Notes: generated from the letters alone by a model not told the origin. Counted from the first letter of the stretch, positions 25,400 to 33,236 are shown. The stretch: 64,000 nt of DNA from Saccharospirillum mangrovi (GCF_003367315.1 NZ_CP031415.1:1424001-1488000), one strand, 5' to 3'. A program made the numbers and translations.

Positions 25400-25557
25400 A
25401 TGCCTATGCCGAAGCGAGGAAGAGCCTTATCTCACTCGAAGCAACACCTTATTACCATTGTGTCGCGCGCTGTGTGCGACGGGCCTTTCTGTGTGGTCGT
25501 GATTGGCAGGCAGGTAGGGACTTAAACATCGGCGACTTAACAGGATACTCAACTTAA
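25400..25557 (+). pseudogene. remnant of a REP-associated tyrosine transposase (RAYT)
   Basis: One frame reads ARKSLISLEATPYYHCVARC then VRRAFLCGRD, the N terminus of RAYT (IS200-like Y1 transposase) proteins, which normally start MPKPRK...ISLEATPYYHC. The start codon (ATG 25406) is in another frame: one missing base in ATGCCGAAGC(C)GAGG separates them. The similarity stops after about 30 residues and a stop follows at 25555. It is thus frameshifted and retains only the 5' end of a ~300-residue gene. RAYTs mobilise palindromic REP sequences, and short repeats flank this remnant on both sides. Confidence 0.8.
25537..25557 (-). repeat. short dispersed repeat, copy 2
   Basis: TTAACAGGATACTCAACTTA is a degenerate copy of the TTAACAGGACACCCACC repeat. 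It closes the RAYT remnant on its right and contains the remnant's stop codon. Confidence 0.55.
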
Positions 25558-25598
25558 TTCTTCGATAACTACTGAGAAAGCCTGGATTGTTCCATCCT

Positions 25599-25949
25599 TC
25601 AGTCAGCATCCATATTATCCAGGGTAGTTAAAACCTTTGCCCAGCAGGCTTTTATTTCTCTAATGACCGGCGGCAAACTTTGTACAAGACCTGGCTTTTC
25701 GCGCACTTCAAAATGTTGCAATAGCCATTCATCGGACCAGCCATCCCAGACACCTGCGACAGAGCTCAGGTTACTTTTTAATACCGGAAAAACTTCGTGC
25801 CAAAGAATGGCCTCAACTTCAGCCACTGTCAGCCCAGATTTGCGGATAGTACGAGCGATGTATTGATAGGTGAAATCTGTGATTTCTGTATCGAGAAACA
25901 GATCAGACAGTGCTCGCCAAATAGGTAATCGGGTTTCTTCTTTGATCAT
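25599..25949 (-). CDS. DUF7079 family protein
   Basis: 116 residues: RLPIWRALSDLFLDTEITDF, then IRKSGLTVAEVEAILWHEVFPV and GVWDGWSDEWL match the small DUF7079 family, whose members are about this size and of unknown function. ATG 25949 is the family-like start; the frame continues upstream to 25985 through a copy of the dispersed repeat, which would add MGVLLTGKPVSN. A fragment of the same repeat family follows the gene as well, so it is bracketed by repeats. Confidence 0.75.
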   Translation of the reverse strand: MIKEETRLPIWRALSDLFLDTEITDFTYQYIARTIRKSGLTVAEVEAILWHEVFPVLKSNLSSVAGVWDGWSDEWLLQHFEVREKPGLVQSLPPVIREIKACWAKVLTTLDNMDAD

Positions 25950-25974
25950 ATTGGATACTGGTTTTCCGGTTAGC

Positions 25975-26020
25975 AGAACACCCACCTTAACTTATCCTAA
26001 GTGGGCGTCCTGTTAATTCG
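25975..26020. repeat. palindromic pair of dispersed repeats
   Basis: AGAACACCCACCTTAAC (25975-25991) faces GTGGGCGTCCTGTTAATTCG (26001-26020), giving an imperfect hairpin of two inverted repeat units. This is the shape expected of a REP doublet. Confidence 0.7.
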
Positions 26021-26143
26021 TTCAAGAGCAGTCTTACCGTTCCTATTACGAGGTTTGATCATAAGCCTTTCTCAAACCATTTAGATGGCTAGGAAGTTGT
26101 AGATGGGATTATTTTGTGATCCATTTCTGAGAAATAGCGCTAC

Positions 26144-26164
26144 GGTGGGTGTCCTGTTAGTTGA
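26144..26164 (+). repeat. short dispersed repeat
   Basis: GGTGGGTGTCCTGTTAGTTG, a nearly exact unit, about 60 bases before the AT-rich gene at 26228. Confidence 0.7.
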
Positions 26165-26227
26165 ATTCTGATTTAAAAGTATACGAAACTATAAGTGCCA
26201 CAAACAGACAATTAAACAGGGGTCTTG

Positions 26228-26965
26228 ATGAAAATTCAAATCGGGAAAGTTTTAGATAAGAATATATACATATTGTGGCTACTCATATTTTACGCTTTTA
26301 ATGTCAGTGAAATACATGCACAAGCACAAAATGCTTTTAATATGTCATCAAGAGAAATTGAGGAAACGGAAATAGAAGAATTGTTAGTTGAAAATGAAAT
26401 AAATTTATTGGCTCCTATTTTTCGAACCTATGAGTTTATCGATAAAGAAGGAAGGCACTTGTTAATATTGATGGAAAATGAAATTAGAGATCAAGAAAAT
26501 AGGTATGATGAAATTTATGCGAATTGCTATTTAGAAGATAATGGAAATCTAGAATTAGAATGGAAGCTAAGAGACTTCAAAAATCCAAATGATGACCCTT
26601 ACAACCATAAGCCAGAGTTTTCGATATGGTTTTGGACAAGATACCTGACTTTAGAAGACCTTGACGGCGACAATCTAGTTGACCCTATTATTGTTTATGG
26701 GTCATCTGGCTTGAATGATTATGGAGATGGGAGAATTAAGATATTGATGTACAACAAGAAAATAAAGAGAGCAATTAGGCATCAAAATGGGGAGCTTGAT
26801 GGTGAGAGAAATACACAGATTGATAAAGAATTTTATGATCTACCTTTACCTATAAGAGAGGAAGTATATCAAATAATGCTGCAGATTGAGGGAAATAATC
26901 ATGGTGTCTTCCCTAGAGGATGGGAAGAAGCGATGAGACAGAAAAGAACTTGGATTAGTGAGTAA
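26228..26965 (+). CDS. AT-rich exported protein of unknown function
   Basis: A 245-residue protein and the only clear plus-strand gene within the island. It begins with a basic then hydrophobic stretch (KNIYILWLLIFYAFNVSEIHA), probably a signal peptide, followed by an acidic, Asp/Glu/Asn-rich body. LTLEDLDGDNLVDPIIVYG resembles the calcium-type DxDGD repeats of surface or FG-GAP-like proteins. AGGGG lies 5 bases before ATG 26228. Codon use is far more AT-rich than in any neighbour (many AAT, AAA, TTA), a sign of recent transfer. No family is claimed. Confidence 0.6.
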   Translation: MKIQIGKVLDKNIYILWLLIFYAFNVSEIHAQAQNAFNMSSREIEETEIEELLVENEINLLAPIFRTYEFIDKEGRHLLILMENEIRDQENRYDEIYANCYLEDNGNLELEWKLRDFKNPNDDPYNHKPEFSIWFWTRYLTLEDLDGDNLVDPIIVYGSSGLNDYGDGRIKILMYNKKIKRAIRHQNGELDGERNTQIDKEFYDLPLPIREEVYQIMLQIEGNNHGVFPRGWEEAMRQKRTWISE

Positions 26966-26970
26966 TCCAA

Positions 26971-26998
26971 GGAGCCTGTAAATAAAACTGTGTAAACC
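26971..26998. other. possible end of a lost insertion sequence
   Basis: The sequence GGAGCCTGTAAATAAAACTG continuing TGTAAACC looks like the terminal inverted repeat of IS256-type elements read outward. A 7-base hairpin (GCCTATC...GATAGGC) follows, but no transposase remains nearby. The match is from memory only. Confidence 0.25.
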
Positions 26999-27065
26999 GC
27001 CTATCATAGCCCCTAACCGGGAGAGGATAGGCTGAAGAACAAGAAAGACCTGGAAACCTTTGTGT

Positions 27066-27186
27066 AATTAACAGGGCAACCAGCTTAGCCCTTGACAGCC
27101 CGGCGTTGACTAAAAGGACACACATCTTAACTGACTAATAAGATACTCATCTTAACGATTTTTATGGTGGGTGTCCTGTTAATTCG
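27066..27186. repeat. cluster of four dispersed-repeat units in mixed orientation
   Basis: Units at 27066-27088 (AATTAACAGGGCAACCAG), 27115-27131 (AGGACACACATCTTAAC), 27140-27157 (AAGATACTCATCTTAACG) and 27166-27186 (GGTGGGTGTCCTGTTAATTC) share the same core with different drift. The last overlaps the 3' end of the small membrane-protein gene and supplies its final codons. Confidence 0.65.
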
Positions 27187-27336
27187 GTAGTTTAATAAAG
27201 ATAGCAAGCAAAGGTAGATTGCGCTGTCATAAGTTGGTTGCCAACCTACGCTATTAGGCAGTCCAAATTCAGCCAAAATGAAAGCCGCAACTGAAGCTCC
27301 TGCTAATATCGGTGCGATGGGTTGAATTTTCTTCAT
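27127..27336 (-). CDS. small membrane protein whose 3' end lies in a repeat
   Basis: 69 residues with two hydrophobic segments (IAPILAGASVAAFILAEFG and YDSAIYLCLLSLLNY). GGAAGGAG lies 8 bases before the ATG, a strong ribosome site. The last ~17 codons (INRTPTIKIVKMSILLVS) are read from the dispersed-repeat cluster, so the natural C terminus was probably near RIN and the tail was created by repeat insertion. Unknown function. Confidence 0.5.
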   Translation of the reverse strand: MKKIQPIAPILAGASVAAFILAEFGLPNSVGWQPTYDSAIYLCLLSLLNYRINRTPTIKIVKMSILLVS

Positions 27337-27401
27337 ACTAAAACTCCTTCCTGAATGAACTATTAATTCAATTTTTTCAGGGTAGCTACATTAATTTACT
27401 T

Positions 27402-27427
27402 CTAACATGAGTGTCCTATTAACTGGT
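27402..27427 (+). repeat. short dispersed repeat
   Basis: ATGAGTGTCCTATTAACTGG, a diverged unit directly after the stop of the minus-strand gene at 27427. The position right after a stop codon is similar to that of the other copies. Confidence 0.55.
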
Positions 27428-28104
27428 TAAAGCTCGTTTCGTTTGAACATTTCACCTTGCTCTTCATCAGAGCTACCAATTGCTATGTGTACTGCTGTTC
27501 TTGCACGATAACGTTCATAGATAGAGTCAATTGTGTCAATACTAGCCACTTTTATACGTGGATCACCGATAAAGCACTCGAAGTGTTCACCAAAAAATTT
27601 CTGAACAGGCTTTGTTGTCAATTCATGGGGATTGCAATTTCTGGATGACACAACCCCAATAGCTGGAACTACCGAGAAGCCATCATATTTTGAGTATAGG
27701 AAAACGAAAGAACTGGGGCTTATTCGAAGCATATCTTCACATTGAGAGGTCAGCTTATCAAACTCTGATTTTGGGTAGGAATCGTTGGGCTCAATTTTCT
27801 TTGCTTGTGCTAAAAATCCTTTTTTAACATGAAATCCATCTAAGTTAATTTCTAATGACCCAACGAAGTCCGCTCCGTACCGCTTCTCTTGGCTGTTCCT
27901 TCCCCGATCCGTTAATGTCATCGCACTCCACGTGAAAGGGCTCCTTTGAGATCTGCGCATTTCACTCTGAATATAAGCTATCAACCTATCAGTAATTGCA
28001 GGCTCTTGCTGAGCTCTACCATGGGCCATATCTTCAATAGCAAGGCGAGCTGCAGAAGATATTTTTCTCGAAAATGCTGATGAAAGTTTCTTATTTTTAA
28101 ACAT
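27427..28104 (-). CDS. hypothetical protein, possible PD-(D/E)XK-like nuclease fold
   Basis: A 225-residue soluble protein. The segment YGADFVGSLEINLDGF followed by FLAQAKKIE has the spacing of a PD-(D/E)XK-type active site in its GaD...QxK variant, as in restriction-like nucleases of defence systems. No other conserved motif was recognised, so this is a suggestion only. The N terminus is basic and helical (KNKKLSSAFSRKISSAARLAIEDMAHGRAQ, in two parts). Upstream, on the same strand, lies one of two duplicated leader-like segments. Confidence 0.5.
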   Translation of the reverse strand: MFKNKKLSSAFSRKISSAARLAIEDMAHGRAQQEPAITDRLIAYIQSEMRRSQRSPFTWSAMTLTDRGRNSQEKRYGADFVGSLEINLDGFHVKKGFLAQAKKIEPNDSYPKSEFDKLTSQCEDMLRISPSSFVFLYSKYDGFSVVPAIGVVSSRNCNPHELTTKPVQKFFGEHFECFIGDPRIKVASIDTIDSIYERYRARTAVHIAIGSSDEEQGEMFKRNEL

Positions 28105-28132
28105 CGATATCTCGCTTACTTACTTAGAGTTT

Positions 28133-28290
28133 TAACAGTTTATTCATAGTCATTTACGCCTCGTATTTCGGCGGGACCTTGGTTTAACGTTACCATGGTG
28201 TTCTGTTCCGGCCCAGTAGGCATGGTGCATCCCAGCATGGTCAACCACTTACATCCATTCCGTCAAAACCGTCTCATACGCCCCTTATTT
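28133..28290 (-). repeat. leader-like direct repeat, copy A
   Basis: About 160 bases closely similar to copy B at 29422-29602, in the same orientation. On the minus strand both end with GAGGCGTAA, then a start region reading (A/G)TG-AC(T/G)-ATG-AAT-AAA-CTG-TTA. Copy A gives a tiny frame M-T-M-N-K-L-L-K-L-stop, ending about 15 bases before the gene at 28104. It looks like a duplicated 5' region placed in front of an unrelated gene. Confidence 0.75.
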
Positions 28291-28353
28291 CGTACATCAG
28301 AGTCTCCATAGACGCATATCCTGGGCTTTATCTGGGATATGCATCGCACTACA

Positions 28354-28375
28354 TTGGGTGTCCTGTTAGTTCCTC
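28354..28375 (+). repeat. short dispersed repeat
   Basis: TTGGGTGTCCTGTTAGTTCC, the last copy of the repeat family seen in the window, about 60 bases from the attC site. Confidence 0.6.
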
Positions 28376-28434
28376 ATTCTGTTTGTACTGAGATTTCAAT
28401 TTTTTCTTCTGTTCTTTATCCATGCTCGGGACTC

Positions 28435-28514
28435 ATAACGCCGAGGTTTGGGGCCGTAGTGGAGCGCCAGCGGAACGGAGGTCCCAGCCGCATGCGACAA
28501 CACCACCTTGTTAG
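28435..28514 (-). repeat. integron attC recombination site B
   Basis: On the minus strand the site starts CTAACAAGGTGGTGTTGTCG and ends CCTCGGCGTTAT, with outer 7-base core sites CTAACAA and GCGTTAT and partly complementary arms between. It is about 80 bases long and lies directly after the gene at 28511-29041, whose TAA stop is inside the first core site. This is the normal position of an attC in a gene cassette. Confidence 0.85.
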
Positions 28515-29041
28515 CTGTTTCTTGGTACCGCATTTAGCACCTGTGAAAAACCAAGCAGCCCTTTTTCTATTGTTACTTCCACTTCTTGGCCAATAGAAAA
28601 TGACTGATTATCTTTAGGGCGATAGGTTATAGCCCCGTCTTCATTAGTGAGCTCAAGATATTCTATGAAATCATAGCGAATCCTTCGCTCCGCCATTTTT
28701 GTAACTTTATATATTTCTACTCTTCGATTGCCAGTGTCTGGCATATTATTAAGTAGCGATACTGCAATCATGCCACCAAGAATACTGAAGAAGAATGTCA
28801 TCGGGTAATTTGGTGGCTGTTGATACCAAGGACGCTTGTCTAAATTGAAGATTACATTCATGTACTTTAGCGACTGCTTTCTTCGGTATATAAAATATAA
28901 AACACCAATACAAAGCCCAATTACCACTCCAATTAACGTAAGGTAATGTCCATCTATAACATCAGCATTCAATATGAACCCCATCTGGGAAACCATACTG
29001 ATAAGTATTACTAATATTCCGGCTGGTAGAATCTTTCTCAT
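28511..29041 (-). CDS. cassette-borne membrane protein
   Basis: 176 residues with three hydrophobic helices (ILPAGILVILISMVSQMGFIL, YLTLIGVVIGLCIGVLYFIY, MTFFFSILGGMIAVSLL) and a C-terminal soluble beta domain ending IGQEVEVTIEKGLLGFSQVL, which is similar in layout to small DUF3592-like proteins. It starts about 10 bases after attC site A and its TAA stop overlaps attC site B, so it is a complete integron gene cassette. No own promoter is seen; expression may rely on read-through. Confidence 0.65.
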   Translation of the reverse strand: MRKILPAGILVILISMVSQMGFILNADVIDGHYLTLIGVVIGLCIGVLYFIYRRKQSLKYMNVIFNLDKRPWYQQPPNYPMTFFFSILGGMIAVSLLNNMPDTGNRRVEIYKVTKMAERRIRYDFIEYLELTNEDGAITYRPKDNQSFSIGQEVEVTIEKGLLGFSQVLNAVPRNS

Positions 29042-29050
29042 TTTGTACAG

Positions 29051-29121
29051 CTAACGCCTGGCACAGCGGCAAGCGTCAGCGAGTCCAGGCCCGCAGGGCC
29101 GATGCTGATGCCACTTGTTAG
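29051..29121 (-). repeat. integron attC recombination site A
   Basis: On the minus strand it begins CTAACAAGTGGCATCAGC and ends TGTGCCAGGCGTTAG. Nested complementary arms are visible: TAAC/GTTA, TGGCA/TGCCA, TCAGC/GCTGA, with a central GGCCC-TGC-GGGCC hairpin. At 71 bases it is a textbook attC. It separates the two cassette genes at 29332 and 29041. Confidence 0.9.
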
Positions 29122-29332
29122 AATTTACTTGCTTATTTTCCTGCGTATTACAAACCACAGATTTAGCTAGATTTCGATTTTGCCAAGAATACAAAGGTAT
29201 TGCCAATGGACCAAAAACACAAAACGCTATATCCCACAAGACTGTCGGTTTAAGCTTTCTATTTTTGGCAATGAAATAACAAATACCAGCCCCTAAAATC
29301 CAGATAATTGCGGGTATATAAATTGTAGCCAT
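29051..29332 (-). CDS. cassette-borne small membrane protein reading through its attC
   Basis: 93 residues. Two hydrophobic helices (YIPAIIWILGAGICYFIA and DIAFCVFGPLAIPLYSW) are followed by a polar linker. The coding frame does not stop before attC site A: its last ~23 residues (KWHQHRPCGPGLADACRCARR) are encoded by the attC itself and the TAG stop is the end of the core site. AAAGGAG lies about 8 bases before the ATG. Function unknown; the tail is a by-product or a usable extension. Confidence 0.6.
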   Translation of the reverse strand: MATIYIPAIIWILGAGICYFIAKNRKLKPTVLWDIAFCVFGPLAIPLYSWQNRNLAKSVVCNTQENKQVNSNKWHQHRPCGPGLADACRCARR

Positions 29333-29421
29333 TTAATATCTCCTTTTCTGAGCTATTCAAAATCCTATGTGACCATTATTTCGACTTACTATCTGCCTTT
29401 GGGCTGAATTGTTTTGAATCC

Positions 29422-29602
29422 TAACAGTTTATTCATCGTCACTTACGCCTCTTATTTAGGCGCGACCTTGGTTTCACGTTACCACGGCGTTCTGCTCCAG
29501 CCCGGTGGCTAACGTACATCTCAGCGTGGTTGAAGGCTGATTACTTCTGACATCAATTCCAGAAAGAACTGTCCTAACCAACGCCTATTCCGTATACCAG
29601 CC
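29422..29602 (-). repeat. leader-like direct repeat, copy B
   Basis: Second copy of the segment at 28133. On the minus strand it ends with GTG-ACG-ATG-AAT-AAA-CTG-TTA and gives a short frame ending in IQPKGR-stop, about 50 bases before the cassette gene at 29332. The codon for Thr differs synonymously from copy A (ACG against ACT) and the first start is GTG instead of ATG. Confidence 0.75.
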
Positions 29603-29795
29603 AATGCGTGGGATGGTAAGTCTGATGGATACTAAATAGCCAACAAACACGCTACCGCCCGGCCAGTTACAAGGCGACCAAGGTGGTTAGGTTGTGAAAA
29701 CCTATAAGACCACAAGTGCCATTTTGCTGTCTTCCCAACGGGCGCATTTCTGTCCGCTTTTGTTACAACCAAAGCCCTTACCTTTTCCCTGCCCA
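29603..29795. other. gap between the island and valS, no gene seen
   Basis: About 190 bases (530 bases from 29333 to 29861 without a gene, counting repeat copy B and the valS terminator). Open frames on both strands are short and without ribosome sites. It marks the right border of the accessory island; no integrase, attI or tRNA was seen here. Confidence 0.5.
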
Positions 29796-29829
29796 ACAAA
29801 AAGCCCCCTGTCACAAAACAGAGGGCTTT
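29796..29829 (-). terminator. intrinsic terminator of valS
   Basis: Reading on the minus strand, AAAGCCCTCTGT pairs with ACAGGGGGCTTT (one mismatch; 29818-29829 and 29800-29811), followed by TTTTTGTT. It lies about 30 bases after the valS stop. Confidence 0.85.
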
Positions 29830-29861
29830 CACCAGGGCTTCAAAGCTAGGGCTGTTCTAAC

Positions 29862-32714
29862 TCAGCCTAACTCATCCAACTGCTTCAACTGCCCCTCCAA
29901 CTCCCGAACGCTGGCTGCCAACCCCTCAGCCTTCTCCCGCTCTTTAGCAATCACCGCTTCCGGTGCCTTGCTAACAAAGCTTTCGTTGCTCAGTTTGCCT
30001 TCCACACGCGCCAGGTCTTGCTTGGCTTTGTCGATGGCTTTGCTGAGGCGGGCTTGTTCGGCGGCTACGTCGATTAGGCCGGCTAGCGGTACCAGTACTT
30101 TCAGTTGGCCGACGAGCTGGGTGGAGGCGGGTGGGGCGTCGTCGCCTTCGTTGAGCCAGGTGATGCTTTCGAGTTTCGCCAGGGTTTTCAGGAAGGTTTC
30201 GTTTTCCTGTAGGCGGCGTTGGTCTTCGGCGCTGCCGTTCTGGAACAGGACGGGCAGTTCTTTGCCTGGGGCGATGTTCATTTCGCCGCGGATGTTGCGG
30301 ATGCCGACGATGACGCCTTTGAGCCATTCGGCGTCGGCTTCGGCGGTGGCGTCGATCTTGGTTTCATCGGCGCGCGGGTAGGGTTGCAGCATGATGGTGT
30401 CGCCGGTTTTGTCGGCGAGGTCGCGGATCGACAGCCAGATTTCTTCGGTGATGAACGGCATCACCGGGTGCGCCAGGCGCAACAGGGTTTCCAGTACGCG
30501 CACCAGGGTGCGGCGGGTGCCGCGTTTGCGTTCGGCGCTGGCGTTGTCGTCCCACAGGACTGGCTTGGAGAGTTCCAGATACCAGTCGCAGTATTCGTTC
30601 CAGATGAATTCGTACAGCGCCTGGCTCATCAGGTCGAAGCGGTAGTTGCTGTAGTAGCGTTCCAGGTCGGCTTCCAGGCGTTGCAGGCCGGAGATGATCC
30701 AGCGGTCGGCCAGTGTCAGTTCAACGTCGCCGCCGTTTTGGCCGCAGTCTTCGCCTTCGGTGTTCATCTGGACGTAGCGCGCAGCGTTCCAGATTTTGTT
30801 GCAGAAGTTGCGGTAGCCTTCCAGGCGTTTAACGTCGAAGTTGACGTCGCGGCCCTGGCTTGCCATGGCGGTCAGCGTGAAACGCAGGGCGTCGGTGCCT
30901 GACGGTTCCATGCCTTCGGGGAAGGCTTTGCGTGTGGCTTTTTCGATTTTTTGCTCGAGCTTGGGTTGCATCAAGCCGTAGGTGCGTTTGGCGACGAGGT
31001 CGTCAACGCTGATGCCGTCAATCAAGTCGATTGGGTCGATGACGTTGCCTTTCGACTTCGACATCTTCTGGCCGTTTTCGTCGCGAATCAGCGGCGTGAT
31101 GTAGACCTGCTTGAACGGGACTTGTGGTTTGCCGTCGTCGTCTTTGATGAAGTGCATGGTCATCATCATCATGCGGGCGACCCAGAAGAAGATGATGTCG
31201 AAACCAGTCACCAGCACGTTGGTCGGGTGGAAGGTTTTCAGCATCTCGGTGTCGTCGGGCCAGCCGAGGGTGGAGAAGGTCCACAGCGCAGAACTGAACC
31301 AGGTGTCGAGGACGTCTTCGTCTTGCGTCAGTTCCAGGTCGGCCGCCAGGTTGTGCTTCTCGCGCACTTCGGCTTCGCTGCGACCGACGTAGAAGTTGCC
31401 GTCGGCGTCGTACCAGGCGGGAATCTGGTGGCCCCACCAGAGCTGACGCGAAATACACCAGTCCTGAATGTCGCGCATCCAGGCGAAGAAGGTGTTTTCC
31501 CATTGCTTGGGTACGAATTGGATGTCGCCGTTTTCGACCGCCTTGATGGTCGGTTCGGCCAGCGGTTTGGCGGAGACATACCATTGGTCGGTGAGCCAGG
31601 GTTCGATAACGGCATCGGAACGGTCGCCGCGCGGCACCATTAGGGTGTGGTCTTTAATGGAGTCGAGCAGGCCAGCGGCTTCAAATTCGGCGACGATTTT
31701 CTTGCGCGCTTCGAAGCGGTCTAAACCGGCAAAACCGGCGGGCAGGGCGGTGTCGTATTCGACTGGCTTGCCTTGGTAATCGTAGGCTTCGGCTTGGGCT
31801 AATACAGCGGCATCTTTGTCGAAAATATTGATCAGAATTGAGCCGTGGCGTTTGCCGACTTCGTAGTCGTTGAAGTCGTGTGCCGGGGTGATTTTCACGC
31901 AGCCGGTGCCAAATTCGAGGTCGACGTAATCGTCGGCCACAATTTTCAGGCGGCGGCCAACCAGCGGCAGTTCGACTTCTTTGCCGACCAGTTGCGTATA
32001 GCGTTCGTCTTCCGGGTTCACCGCAACCAAGGTGTCACCGAGCATGGTTTCCGGGCGAGTGGTGGCGACGACGATGTAGTCTTTGCCGTCGGCGGTTTTG
32101 GCACCGTCGGCGAGCGGGTAGCGGAAGTGCCAGAGCGAGCCTTGTTCTTCTTTGCTTTCCACTTCCAGATCGGAAATGGCGGTGTGGAATTTCGGATCCC
32201 AGTTGACCAGGCGTTTGCCGCGGTAAATCAGGTCGTCTTCATACAGCCGGACGAAGACTTCGCGCACCGCGTTCGACAGCCCTTCGTCCATGGTGAAGCG
32301 TTCGCGCGACCAATCGACCGAGTCGCCGAGGCGACGCATCTGGCCGGTGATGGAGTTGCCGGATTCTTCTTTCCATTGCCAGACGCGGTCGATGAAGGTT
32401 TCGCGGCCCAGGTCGTGACGGGTGATGCCTTTTGCCGCCAGTTGGCGTTCCACCACCATCTGGGTGGCGATGCCGGCGTGGTCGGAACCCGGTTGCCACA
32501 ATGTATTGCGGCCAGCCATGCGGTGATAACGAGTGAGCGCGTCCATCAGGGTTTGCTGGAAGGCGTGGCCCATGTGCAGGCTGCCGGTCACGTTCGGCGG
32601 CGGAATCATGATGCAGTAAGATTCGCCTTCACCACTGGGCTGGAAGTATTGGTTGGCTTCCCAGCGCTGGTAGTGTTTGCCTTCAATCGCCTGAGGTTGG
32701 TAAGTCTTCTCCAT
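29862..32714 (-). CDS. valS: valine-tRNA ligase (ValS)
   Basis: A 950-residue class I aminoacyl-tRNA synthetase that charges tRNA-Val. The HIGH-type motif is [15 protein letters not shown] (~38-52) and the KMSKS motif is [10 protein letters not shown] (~550), with the editing domain between (~190-340), tRNA-binding anticodon domain after 640 and a C-terminal coiled-coil arm (~880-950: [23 protein letters not shown] in two helices). Length and order are normal for bacterial ValS. It is the last gene of a holC-hypothetical-valS run, with an independent terminator. Confidence 0.98.
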   Translation of the reverse strand: MEKTYQPQAIEGKHYQRWEANQYFQPSGEGESYCIMIPPPNVTGSLHMGHAFQQTLMDALTRYHRMAGRNTLWQPGSDHAGIATQMVVERQLAAKGITRHDLGRETFIDRVWQWKEESGNSITGQMRRLGDSVDWSRERFTMDEGLSNAVREVFVRLYEDDLIYRGKRLVNWDPKFHTAISDLEVESKEEQGSLWHFRYPLADGAKTADGKDYIVVATTRPETMLGDTLVAVNPEDERYTQLVGKEVELPLVGRRLKIVADDYVDLEFGTGCVKITPAHDFNDYEVGKRHGSILINIFDKDAAVLAQAEAYDYQGKPVEYDTALPAGFAGLDRFEARKKIVAEFEAAGLLDSIKDHTLMVPRGDRSDAVIEPWLTDQWYVSAKPLAEPTIKAVENGDIQFVPKQWENTFFAWMRDIQDWCISRQLWWGHQIPAWYDADGNFYVGRSEAEVREKHNLAADLELTQDEDVLDTWFSSALWTFSTLGWPDDTEMLKTFHPTNVLVTGFDIIFFWVARMMMMTMHFIKDDDGKPQVPFKQVYITPLIRDENGQKMSKSKGNVIDPIDLIDGISVDDLVAKRTYGLMQPKLEQKIEKATRKAFPEGMEPSGTDALRFTLTAMASQGRDVNFDVKRLEGYRNFCNKIWNAARYVQMNTEGEDCGQNGGDVELTLADRWIISGLQRLEADLERYYSNYRFDLMSQALYEFIWNEYCDWYLELSKPVLWDDNASAERKRGTRRTLVRVLETLLRLAHPVMPFITEEIWLSIRDLADKTGDTIMLQPYPRADETKIDATAEADAEWLKGVIVGIRNIRGEMNIAPGKELPVLFQNGSAEDQRRLQENETFLKTLAKLESITWLNEGDDAPPASTQLVGQLKVLVPLAGLIDVAAEQARLSKAIDKAKQDLARVEGKLSNESFVSKAPEAVIAKEREKAEGLAASVRELEGQLKQLDELG

Positions 32715-32813
32715 GGGGCTGCTCGTTGCTCGCTGTCATCGGGGCTCGGAAAGTCCGCAGTGCGTTGGCGGCTGCGGGTACACGGGACCGCGCATTATAC
32801 ATGGGCGAGCGGA

Positions 32814-33236
32814 CTAATCCGAGCCGTGGCGAGGCTGGCTTTTGTGTTCGGCGAGCAGGCGTAGGAAATCGTTGCGCAGGCGGCGGCGCAGGTCGCGTTC
32901 AAACAGTTGCAGGTAGTCGGCCAAGGCTTCGTCAGCCCAGCGATTAAAGGCGGCTTCGAGGTTGTCGGTCAGAACCGCGTCGAGCGATTCTTCAAAGTTC
33001 AGTTCGGCTTGTTCTTCAGCGGCGCGGGCTTCGGCTTCGTTGCGGATGCGGATCAGCTCGGACAATGAATCCGACGATAAAAACGGGTTGTCCGGGTTCA
33101 GCGGTGACGCCGGGCGTTTTTCCACCACTTCGTCGACCACCGGTAAGGCCGGCTCGGAACGCGCCATGCGATCCAGGCTCTGGCGCAATGCTTCCAGATC
33201 GTCGAGCAGATGTTGGCGCAGGCGGTCGTCAGACAT
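32814..33236 (-). CDS. hypothetical protein between holC and valS
   Basis: 140 residues, acidic, mainly helical (LRQHLLDDLEALRQSLDRMARSEP; ELIRIRNEAEARAAEEQAEL), with no known motif. Its ATG overlaps the holC stop by one base (TAATG), so the two are translationally coupled. A conserved hypothetical sits at the same place in Pseudomonas genomes, suggesting a link with DNA polymerase III chi or valS regulation, but no function is known. Confidence 0.7.
   Translation of the reverse strand: MSDDRLRQHLLDDLEALRQSLDRMARSEPALPVVDEVVEKRPASPLNPDNPFLSSDSLSELIRIRNEAEARAAEEQAELNFEESLDAVLTDNLEAAFNRWADEALADYLQLFERDLRRRLRNDFLRLLAEHKSQPRHGSD

Larger units (their letters stand above)
28105..28434. other. 330-base gap: leader-like repeat copy A and a dispersed repeat
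   Basis: Contains no credible gene. It holds copy A of the ~160-base leader-like segment (28133-28290) and one dispersed-repeat unit (28354-28375), then the attC site of the next cassette begins at 28435. A plus-strand open frame (28339-28596) crosses the attC and is judged spurious. Confidence 0.6.

Noticed and set aside
28339-28596. Plus-strand open frame crossing attC site B
   Set aside because: It reads through a recombination site and antisense to the cassette gene; no ribosome site and no family.
17730-29800. Prophage or ICE
   Set aside because: No integrase, structural, replication or conjugation genes were found; cargo is single small genes.
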